From Cellvibrionales bacterium UBA2034 (GTDB lineage: Bacteria; Pseudomonadota; Gammaproteobacteria; Pseudomonadales; UBA7239): DNA of 5,177 nucleotides. Shown here piece by piece: positions 1 to 4,997 of this stretch. Below the pieces are notes generated by a model. The model did no database searches. It saw only the letters and a list, made by a program, of their open reading frames with translations, and was not told where the DNA came from. Numbering within the stretch: the first letter of the stretch is position 1; the number at the start of each line of letters is the position of its first letter. Location: assembly GCA_002333095.1 (NCBI GenBank), contig DDBK01000073.1, positions 5,879 through 11,055 of the forward strand, given 5' to 3'. The position numbers were made by a program, and so were the translations under genes.

Positions 1-156
1 CCAGCCATAAGCCACTACACCTGTAACCAGCAACAACTGCATAAACCACGGGATATCAGCCAGCCCGATTCCCAGCCACGACAACAGCATCACCGCCACA
101 CAATAATATTGCGCAATGCGGGAACTTCTAATGGTGATGTGTAGTGGCCGATCCAT
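1..156 (-). CDS. ygfX: YgfX-family small inner-membrane protein, N-terminal 52 residues (3' end outside window)
   Basis: This frame opens with ATG at 156 and stays open to the window edge, giving 52 residues beginning MDRPLHITIRSSRIAQYYCV. A short polar N-terminus is followed by two hydrophobic stretches, about residues 17-33 (YYCVAVMLLSWLGIGLA) and 36-52 (IPWFMQLLLVTGVVAYGW), interrupted by an Asp. This is the N-terminal two-helix layout of YgfX/CptA, a protein of about 135 residues. The start is supported by AAGGA (minus strand, 167-163), six bases before the ATG. The gene overlaps the 3' end of sdhE by 29 bases in another frame, as expected for this pair, so the two are probably translated from one mRNA. 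In E. coli YgfX has been described as an inner-membrane protein affecting cell-division and cytoskeletal proteins, and it is linked functionally with SdhE; its exact activity is unsettled. Identification rests on position plus membrane pattern, since most of the protein is missing. Confidence 0.82.
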   Translation of the reverse strand, partial: MDRPLHITIRSSRIAQYYCVAVMLLSWLGIGLADIPWFMQLLLVTGVVAYGW

Positions 157-412
157 GGCGCATCCTTATCTGTTGTACGATGATCCTGATATCCGGATCT
201 GCAGGCTCTGAATGCTCCAGCAACCACGCCAGCAGATCCTGGTCTTCCGATGCCAACAGCTTTACATAGCGATCCTGATCCATTTCATCGAGTGATTCAA
301 AATGCTGTTCTGCAAATGGCACCAGAATAAGATCCAGTTCCAGCATGCCGCGACGGCTATGCCAGCGGATACGCTGTATGTTGTGTTTTAGCGCACTGTG
401 TTTTGCCGGCAT
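128..412 (-). CDS. sdhE: SdhE, FAD assembly factor for succinate dehydrogenase
   Basis: This 94-residue protein belongs to the SdhE/YgfY (Sdh5) family; E. coli SdhE is 88 residues. The family promotes covalent attachment of FAD to SdhA, and to FrdA of fumarate reductase, in the cytoplasm before complex II assembly. The diagnostic RGMLELD motif, containing the conserved RGxxE, is at residues 21-27. The second conserved block, with acidic residues followed by DLLAWLL, is at 56-65. The rest is consistent with a small helical bundle. ATG at 412 is preceded on the minus strand by GAGGG at about nine bases, and no earlier start is plausible. The tail ends in three histidines, which looks natural and variable. 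The gene overlaps ygfX downstream and is divergent from ygfZ. A perfect TATAAT on the minus strand (454-449) lies about 36 bases before the start and is the best -10 candidate, although no good -35 accompanies it. Confidence 0.95.
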   Translation of the reverse strand: MPAKHSALKHNIQRIRWHSRRGMLELDLILVPFAEQHFESLDEMDQDRYVKLLASEDQDLLAWLLEHSEPADPDIRIIVQQIRMRHGSATTHHH

Positions 413-448
413 TGCGAGAAACCCTCAAAAGCCGTTTAATTGCTCGCG

Positions 449-456
449 ATTATAAC
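449..456. promoter_or_regulatory. Back-to-back -10 boxes in the sdhE/ygfZ divergent region
   Basis: The 64 bases between the two divergent start codons (413-476) contain ATTATAAC. On the minus strand it reads TATAAT (454-449), a perfect sigma70 -10 directed at sdhE, with a leader of about 30 bases. On the plus strand it reads TATAAC (451-456), five of six matches, directed at ygfZ with a leader of about 14 bases. The boxes share four bases. Neither direction has a recognisable -35 at 15-19 bases, and neither has a TGn extension, so assignment rests on the -10 alone. Confidence 0.45.
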
Positions 457-476
457 GTTTTTGGCAGCAGAGCCCT

Positions 477-1478
477 ATGCACACCGACTGGACCAATAAC
501 CACACCGACACAAATGATTTCAGCCAGCTGGCTGATACAGCCGTTGTGAGCTTGCTGGATAACGACACAACAAACCGTTACGGCTTGCTTGAAATAAGTG
601 GCCCGGACAGCGCAAAGTTCCTGCAGGGGCAGCTCACCTGCAACATGCAAGACATCACCTTGCAACACTCCCGCACCGGCGCGCACTGCACACACAAGGG
701 ACGCATGGTCGCCAGTTTCAGGCTGGTGCAAAATAGCGCGCACAGTTATCTGTTTTGCATGCCTCAGCCGGTGATACCTGCCCTGCAAAAATCCCTCGGG
801 AAATACATTGTCTTTTCCAAGGCAACATTGCGCGATGCCTCTGATGATTATGTACAACTTGGTATCAGCGGCCCAGAAGCTGCTCAACAAATCCATGCGC
901 TGTTTGGCTCTGCACCTGCTGCATTGCACGAACAACACATCCATGACAATGGCATCGTCATCTGCGTGAATGAAACAACTCCACGCTTTTTGTGCATTGT
1001 GCCTGCAGCACATGCAAAAAATGTGATGGCGGCACTAGCCGTTACAGCAGCTATCACGGATTGCCATTACTGGCACTGGCTGAATATCCGTGATGGCATT
1101 GGCGAAGTGCGTGAACAGACCATCGAGGAATTTATTCCCCAGATGTTGAACATGCAGTTACTGGATGGCATCAGCTTCACCAAAGGCTGTTACACCGGAC
1201 AAGAAATTGTTGCGCGCATGCAATACCGTGGCACATTGAAAAAAGGCATGTACAGGATTACCGGCAATGGAACAGCGCCGTTATCCAACGATCCATTTTT
1301 TTTCGCCCAGCAGGAACAGGCTGTAGGCCACCTTGTCATGGCAGAAAATATTGCAGGAAACCGATGGGAAGGGCTGGCGGTCATCACGCATGATGCTATT
1401 GAACATCCGCTGAACGCAGCAGACGGGGCAGCAGTGACATTGCTCCCGTTGCCCTACACAGTCACCACTAACGGGTGA
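477..1478 (+). CDS. ygfZ: YgfZ, folate-binding iron-sulphur/tRNA-modification support protein
   Basis: This 333-residue protein matches the YgfZ/GcvT-like family (E. coli YgfZ is 326 residues). The family signature KGCYTGQE is at residues 236-243 with the conserved cysteine at 238. It is preceded by the FIPQMLN segment (219-225) and the N-terminal block FLQGQLTCNM (48-57), typical of the GcvT-like tetrahydrofolate-binding fold. In E. coli YgfZ is a cytoplasmic, folate-dependent protein needed for full activity of several Fe-S enzymes, including the tRNA methylthiotransferase MiaB, and for resistance to oxidative stress. The signature cysteine is essential there. The ATG at 477 is the only reasonable start because no other Met precedes the conserved N-terminal block; the ribosome-binding site is weak. 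It is divergent from sdhE, another respiratory-enzyme maturation factor, and converges on the kinase gene with 10 bases between stop codons. A run of eight T (1296-1303) encodes part of a Phe triplet. The protein appears intact. Confidence 0.96.
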   Translation: MHTDWTNNHTDTNDFSQLADTAVVSLLDNDTTNRYGLLEISGPDSAKFLQGQLTCNMQDITLQHSRTGAHCTHKGRMVASFRLVQNSAHSYLFCMPQPVIPALQKSLGKYIVFSKATLRDASDDYVQLGISGPEAAQQIHALFGSAPAALHEQHIHDNGIVICVNETTPRFLCIVPAAHAKNVMAALAVTAAITDCHYWHWLNIRDGIGEVREQTIEEFIPQMLNMQLLDGISFTKGCYTGQEIVARMQYRGTLKKGMYRITGNGTAPLSNDPFFFAQQEQAVGHLVMAENIAGNRWEGLAVITHDAIEHPLNAADGAAVTLLPLPYTVTTNG

Positions 1479-1488
1479 ATAATCCTTT

Positions 1489-2814
1489 TCAGGTATTTTT
1501 TATTGCATCCAGTGCGGAAATAAATTCTTCCAGTGACTGGTGACGGTCAGCAGGATTTTTCGCCAACATCTTTATCACAATGGCTTCCAGTTCAAGACTG
1601 ACCGCATGATTTGATACCCTCGGTGAAACCGGCGTCTCAAACATGTGCTGCCGCATCACTTCTTCTGCATCACCGGTAAATGGCGCCTCCCCCACCAGCA
1701 TCTTGTAAAACGTCACGCCCAACGCGTAAATATCCGCGCGTTTATCAATATCTTTTTTACCTTTGACCTGTTCCGGGCTCATATAGGTAGGCGAACCCAG
1801 CGACAATCCCTCACGCGTATGCACTACCGATTGCTGGGACTGCACCAGTTTGGCAATGCCAAAATCCACCAGCTTCGGAATACCGTCAACATTGAACAGG
1901 ATATTCATGGGCTTGATATCGCGATGGACGATGCCTTTGTTGTGTGCAAACGCCAGCCCTTCAGCCACTGCACGGATGATATTGGTCGCCACTTTTACTG
2001 TCGGGGGATTTTTTTCAATCCGGTCTTCCAGATCTCCGCCAGACAATAACTCCATCACAATCCAGAAACGTTGGTTGTCTTCCACCAGATCGTAGACAGG
2101 GACAATGTGCGGGTGTGCCAGGCCTGCCAGCGCCAGCGCTTCCTGGCGAAACCTGTCGGACTGTTCCTGATCCTGTGCCAGACTGACATCCAGTTCCTTG
2201 ATGGCCACATCGCGCTGTAACGTCTTGTCATAGGCTTTGTGCACAGACCCCATGCCGCCACTGGCCAGCAGGCGGTCAATACGGTATCGCCCGCCCTGCC
2301 CGATATAGAGCGCACCGTCTCCTTCCAGTGAAAGCTGCAACGAATCATCGGCCGGCACCGACGAAGCCACAGGAGCAACAGGAGGAGAAACGGTCGGCTG
2401 CACTGACTGGCGGATGACGGTCCGGTCTGCCGGATTCGGTTTTTTTACAACGGGTTCGGGTTGAATGACGACAATGGCTTCTTCCTCGCCATCTTCTTCA
2501 TCCAGCTCTTCACCTCGCGCAAAAACTGCCACCAGCAATTGCATCAGGAACAGCAGGGCAACCGGAGCCGCACCTGTTATCCATGCACTCTGGATAGCCT
2601 GTTGTTCACGCGTCTGGCGCAGGGCAGCAGCCTGCTCTACAAACGCAGAATCAGCTGGCACGCTATACCAGTAATCCATAAATTCGCCGACACGCGGCTT
2701 CACCACTTGCGTCATGACCAGCAACAGCAATACCAGTGCCACCCAGCCCAACCATGCACCGCGCAGCCAGCGTACAAGCAAGCCATGGCGGGCAAACGGG
2801 GAACGTGCTGTCAT
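1489..2814 (-). CDS. Hanks-type serine/threonine protein kinase with two N-terminal membrane segments
   Basis: This 441-residue protein carries a complete eukaryotic-like kinase domain at about 177-438. Visible motifs are the Gly loop LASGGMGSV (183-191), VAIK with the ATP-binding Lys206, the probable alphaC Glu225, HRDIKPMN with catalytic Asp299 and Asn304, DFG (318-320), an activation loop with Thr333, Ser341 and Thr343, SPE (346-348), DIYALG with Asp361, and the late Arg424. All catalytic residues are present, so it should be active. N-terminal to this are two hydrophobic segments (about 22-38 and 80-98) around a loop of some 40 residues, an acidic patch (102-112) and a Pro/Val-rich linker (about 118-155). 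Positive charges before the first segment suggest N-in topology with a short periplasmic loop and a cytoplasmic kinase. It ends straight after the kinase domain, with no PASTA or other sensor domain. ATG at 2814 has a perfect AGGAGG eight bases upstream, inside a terminator-like hairpin. Substrates are unknown. Confidence 0.93.
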   Translation of the reverse strand: MTARSPFARHGLLVRWLRGAWLGWVALVLLLLVMTQVVKPRVGEFMDYWYSVPADSAFVEQAAALRQTREQQAIQSAWITGAAPVALLFLMQLLVAVFARGEELDEEDGEEEAIVVIQPEPVVKKPNPADRTVIRQSVQPTVSPPVAPVASSVPADDSLQLSLEGDGALYIGQGGRYRIDRLLASGGMGSVHKAYDKTLQRDVAIKELDVSLAQDQEQSDRFRQEALALAGLAHPHIVPVYDLVEDNQRFWIVMELLSGGDLEDRIEKNPPTVKVATNIIRAVAEGLAFAHNKGIVHRDIKPMNILFNVDGIPKLVDFGIAKLVQSQQSVVHTREGLSLGSPTYMSPEQVKGKKDIDKRADIYALGVTFYKMLVGEAPFTGDAEEVMRQHMFETPVSPRVSNHAVSLELEAIVIKMLAKNPADRHQSLEEFISALDAIKNT

Positions 2815-2849
2815 AAAAAAGGCCTCCTGCCGAGGGTCAACAGGAGGCC
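2815..2849 (-). terminator. Intrinsic terminator of the P450 gene, overlapping the kinase ribosome-binding site
   Basis: On the minus strand GGCCTCCTG (2849-2841), an 11-base loop, and CAGGAGGCC (2829-2821) form a perfect 9-bp stem with seven G-C pairs. It is followed immediately by TTTTTT (2820-2815). This is a canonical Rho-independent terminator 42 bases after the P450 stop codon. It acts in one direction only, because the plus strand has no T-run after the stem. The U-tract abuts the kinase ATG, and the 3' arm contains AGGAGG, so the hairpin could also block kinase translation in read-through RNA. Confidence 0.85.
2823..2828 (-). promoter_or_regulatory. Consensus Shine-Dalgarno of the kinase gene, buried in a hairpin arm
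   Basis: AGGAGG on the minus strand, eight bases before the kinase ATG at 2814, matches the anti-Shine-Dalgarno consensus fully. All six bases lie in the 3' arm of the 9-bp hairpin at 2821-2849, and six of the eight spacer bases are the U-tract. The site fixes the kinase start and would be paired, hence occluded, in any RNA that contains both hairpin arms. Confidence 0.85.
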
Positions 2850-2879
2850 ATTATGCGAGCTGGATCGTCTGGATGCCAG
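2850..2879 (-). promoter_or_regulatory. Candidate sigma70 promoter for the kinase gene
   Basis: On the minus strand CTGGCA (2879-2874, four of six matches to TTGACA) is followed after 18 bases by CATAAT (2855-2850, five of six matches to TATAAT). The promoter lies wholly between the P450 stop and the terminator hairpin. With usual spacing RNA would start near 2843, inside the hairpin 5' arm, leaving only about three bases of that arm in the transcript. The spacer holds a direct repeat, ATCCAG, twice with 9-base periodicity. This is a sequence-match prediction only. Confidence 0.45.
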
Positions 2880-2891
2880 CCAGCGCGTCTG

Positions 2892-4265
2892 TTACAGGCG
2901 CGTGAGCTTAAGCGGCAGCATGTCACCGGGACGCGGCATCGGGATGACCTGCATCCACGGCTGGTAACCCGGCTTCGTTTCAAAACGGTAGGTGCGCAAG
3001 AACTGGTACATGAATGCCTTGGCATTCATTTGCGCAAAGTGCATGCCGATACATTTGTGAGCACCACCGCCAAAACCGACAAACTGGAACGGATGGCGCT
3101 TTTGCTCCTGGCGACTACCAGTCCAGCGATCCGGATCAAACTTCATGGGCTCATCCCAGAACTGTTTCATCGTGTGATTGAATTGTGGCGGCAGGAACAC
3201 CACCGTGTTGGCAGGTACATCAAAGTTGCCAATCTTGCAGGGACGGATAGTACGGCGCGTCATCATCGACACCGATGGATACAAACGCAAACCTTCAAGG
3301 AAAGCATTGTTCATATCCGGCATTTTTTCCAGATCATCCCAGTCGATAAACTCCTTGTCGATAGCCATCGCTTCTTTGCGTAAACGTTCCTGCCATTCCG
3401 GGTTCTGCCCCAGCAACATGACAAGATGCGACAAGGCGCTGGTGGTGGTGTCGTGTGCGGCGAACATCAGGAACGTCAAATGTTCGGTCAGATCCAGATC
3501 AGGAAAATACTCGCCCTGGTCATTTTTCTCTTTTACGACGTAAGACATGAAATCGATACCGTCGCCTTGACGGCGCTCGGGAATCAGCTTGCTGATGTAA
3601 CCATCCATGTACTCTTTGGCTTTTACGCCGGTGTAATACTTGAGACCCGGGATGCGTTTCTTGATCAGGCCCATCATGCCCTTCTCAGCCACATCGATGA
3701 ATGCCTGGTTCAGTTTGCGCGCGTCACTGCCAAGATCATCAAGACCGAAAAAAACTTTTGCTGCCACATCGAGCAGCGTTTCCTTGATGCCCGTAAAGAA
3801 ATGGAAACCAGACTGCTGTCCCCAGCCATTGATATGGCGCTGAATGATAGGATTCATCATATGCAGATAGCCACGCATCGCGTCGTTCTTGAAGGCCGCC
3901 TGGAAAACACGTCGCTGATAACGGTGTTCCTCAAAATCGCGCATCAGGATACATCGGCGATAAAAGAATCCCAGTGAGTTCATGTAACCCATCTTGGCAG
4001 AAAAATTACGGTCCATATCCAGATAGACATTCTTGTAATTATCAGGGCCCAGTACCAACAATCCCTTGCTCACACCCATGTGCAGGAAAGACACTTCGCC
4101 AAACTTTTCGTAATGCTCGCGAATAGCCCCATTAAAATCCTTGATCATCCACGGCAGCCGTCCGGCTATAGGCAAGCCTTTCAGGCCGGGAATGTGGCTC
4201 AGGTCTTCTTGTGTAGCATCTGGCGCTTGCGTGTAATCCGCCATGGCAGTGGTCGATGTGGTCAT
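2892..4265 (-). CDS. Soluble cytochrome P450 monooxygenase, family unassigned
   Basis: This 457-residue protein is a complete P450. Numbered from ATG at 4265, it shows a C-helix HRYQR (114-118), the I-helix oxygen-activation motif AAHDTT (269-274) with the acid-alcohol pair Asp272-Thr273, the K-helix EGLR (324-327), FDPDRW (376-381), and the haem-binding loop FGGGAHKCIG (398-407) with axial Cys405. There is no N-terminal anchor or signal, so it should be cytosolic like most bacterial P450s and depend on separate redox partners. No ferredoxin or reductase is in the window. The FGGGxHxC loop loosely recalls the CYP51/CYP120/CYP26-type branch, which act on sterols or isoprenoids, but I cannot assign a family or substrate. 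A GTG at 4274 is in frame, but GAGG (4277-4274) overlaps it and sits eight bases before ATG 4265, so the ATG is preferred. It is followed by a strong terminator and is divergent from the GNAT operon. Confidence 0.95.
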   Translation of the reverse strand: MTTSTTAMADYTQAPDATQEDLSHIPGLKGLPIAGRLPWMIKDFNGAIREHYEKFGEVSFLHMGVSKGLLVLGPDNYKNVYLDMDRNFSAKMGYMNSLGFFYRRCILMRDFEEHRYQRRVFQAAFKNDAMRGYLHMMNPIIQRHINGWGQQSGFHFFTGIKETLLDVAAKVFFGLDDLGSDARKLNQAFIDVAEKGMMGLIKKRIPGLKYYTGVKAKEYMDGYISKLIPERRQGDGIDFMSYVVKEKNDQGEYFPDLDLTEHLTFLMFAAHDTTTSALSHLVMLLGQNPEWQERLRKEAMAIDKEFIDWDDLEKMPDMNNAFLEGLRLYPSVSMMTRRTIRPCKIGNFDVPANTVVFLPPQFNHTMKQFWDEPMKFDPDRWTGSRQEQKRHPFQFVGFGGGAHKCIGMHFAQMNAKAFMYQFLRTYRFETKPGYQPWMQVIPMPRPGDMLPLKLTRL

Positions 4266-4272
4266 GGTGCGC

Positions 4273-4278
4273 ACCTCA
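4273..4278 (-). promoter_or_regulatory. Shine-Dalgarno that decides the P450 start codon
   Basis: TGAGGT on the minus strand lies eight bases before ATG 4265. The in-frame GTG at 4274-4272 overlaps the last bases of this site, so a ribosome bound here cannot start at the GTG. This favours the 457-residue product over a form three residues longer. Confidence 0.75.
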
Positions 4279-4340
4279 AAAAATCAGGCAGACACACTAC
4301 CAACCTTACCCCCCAGAGCCAACACGATATCTGTCGCAGG

Positions 4341-4376
4341 CTGTAGAGTTCCCGCATCGGGAGAGATTGGCTACAG
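4341..4376. repeat. Nested inverted repeat in the P450/GNAT divergent region
   Basis: The 135 bases between the divergent starts (4266-4400) contain CTGTAG (4341-4346) and its exact complement CTACAG (4371-4376). These flank a tighter palindrome TCCCG-CAT-CGGGA (4350-4362). The two dyads are offset by about 2.5 bases, so they may be separate. There is no T-run, so this is not a terminator; an operator or leader hairpin for the plus-strand operon is possible. I found no convincing -35/-10 pair for either gene here: TACAGT (4372-4377, plus) is a weak -10. Confidence 0.35.
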
Positions 4377-4400
4377 TGGCGTCTTTCTCGGGGGAAACGC

Positions 4401-4997
4401 ATGGGCATCGCCATCCAGACAGTATCGGGCGCGCAAGTCTTGCCATGGCTGGATGCAGTAGCCACGCTGCGCATTGAAGTCTTTCGCGATTTTCCCTACC
4501 TGTATGACGGCACCCTGGATTACGAAAGGCGCTACCTCACCACCTACGCCAGTGCTGCTGACAGCCTGTTTGTGCTGGCGCTGGATGGCGACAAGGTGGT
4601 CGGCGCCTCGACAGGTATCCCACTGGTGGATGCTGAACCAGAGTTCCAGGCACCGTTTATAGCGCGGCAGATCCCGCTGGAAAATGTTTTTTATTTTGGC
4701 GAATCGGTATTGCAACGGCACTATCGCGGCCATGGCCTCGGTCACCTTTTTTTTGATGCGCGCGAAACATTTGCCGCCACACTGGGTAAACCCATCACCG
4801 CATTTTGCGCGGTGGAAAGACCCGATACCCACCCGCTGCGCCCCGCGCATTACACGCCACTCGATGCGTTCTGGCAGCAGCGTGGCTATAGCAAACAATC
4901 CGACATGCGGGCGTTATACGCGTGGCAGGATATTGGTGAACCACGCACTACCGACAAATCCATGGTGTTCTGGCTGAAAAACAGGGGCAAGGCATGA
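4401..4997 (+). CDS. GNAT-family N-acetyltransferase
   Basis: This 198-residue protein has the GNAT fold signature. A beta-strand ending in FYFGESVLQ (97-105) leads into the acetyl-CoA pyrophosphate loop RGHGLG (109-114), the Q/RxxGxG/A motif, followed by helix HLFFDARETFA. Upstream are FRDFPYLYDG (28-37), a recurrent block in this subgroup, and the strands LFVLALDGDKVVGASTGIPL (56-75). It transfers an acetyl group from acetyl-CoA to an amine, and the acceptor is unknown. ATG at 4401 follows a purine-rich GGGGGAAA after a short gap, a moderate ribosome-binding site. The stop overlaps the start of the next gene, a carbon-nitrogen hydrolase, as ATGA (4994-4997), so the two are very likely translationally coupled. 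In Bacillus subtilis YhcX, and others, a GNAT domain and a carbon-nitrogen hydrolase domain are fused in one chain, supporting a shared pathway. A run of eight T (4747-4754) lies within the gene. Confidence 0.88.
   Translation: MGIAIQTVSGAQVLPWLDAVATLRIEVFRDFPYLYDGTLDYERRYLTTYASAADSLFVLALDGDKVVGASTGIPLVDAEPEFQAPFIARQIPLENVFYFGESVLQRHYRGHGLGHLFFDARETFAATLGKPITAFCAVERPDTHPLRPAHYTPLDAFWQQRGYSKQSDMRALYAWQDIGEPRTTDKSMVFWLKNRGKA

Noticed and set aside
128..139. Three His at the SdhE C-terminus as an engineered tag
   Set aside because: There are only three histidines, the codons run directly into a natural stop that overlaps ygfX, and no vector-like sequence is present.
450..1013. Minus-strand open frame of 187 codons opposite ygfZ
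   Set aside because: It lies wholly opposite a confidently identified gene, is rich in Cys, and shows no recognisable domain.
1296..1303. Eight-T run in ygfZ, and a second at 4747-4754 in the GNAT gene, as phase-variation or frameshift sites
   Set aside because: Both are explained by TTT Phe codons in context, are short for phase-variable tracts, and the frames are intact on both sides.
1445..1475. CCCGTT/AACGGG as an intrinsic terminator of ygfZ
   Set aside because: The stem is only six pairs, the loop is 19 bases, and no proper T-run follows, so it is not listed as a terminator.
2821..2849. Bidirectional terminator
   Set aside because: No T-run follows the stem on the plus strand, and no plus-strand gene ends nearby.
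2853..3383. Plus-strand open frame of 176 codons opposite the P450 3' half
   Set aside because: It is a shadow of a conserved P450 frame that includes the haem loop, and its product has no recognisable fold or motif.
3426..3977. Plus-strand open frame of 183 codons opposite the P450 middle
   Set aside because: It is antisense to conserved P450 helices and has no recognisable motif.
4266..4274. GTG start for the P450, three codons upstream
   Set aside because: The only good Shine-Dalgarno overlaps the GTG and is ideally spaced for ATG 4265.
4371..4898. Minus-strand open frame of 175 codons opposite the GNAT gene
   Set aside because: It is antisense to the acetyl-CoA motif region of the GNAT gene, its product matches no family I know, and it would collide with the divergent promoter region.
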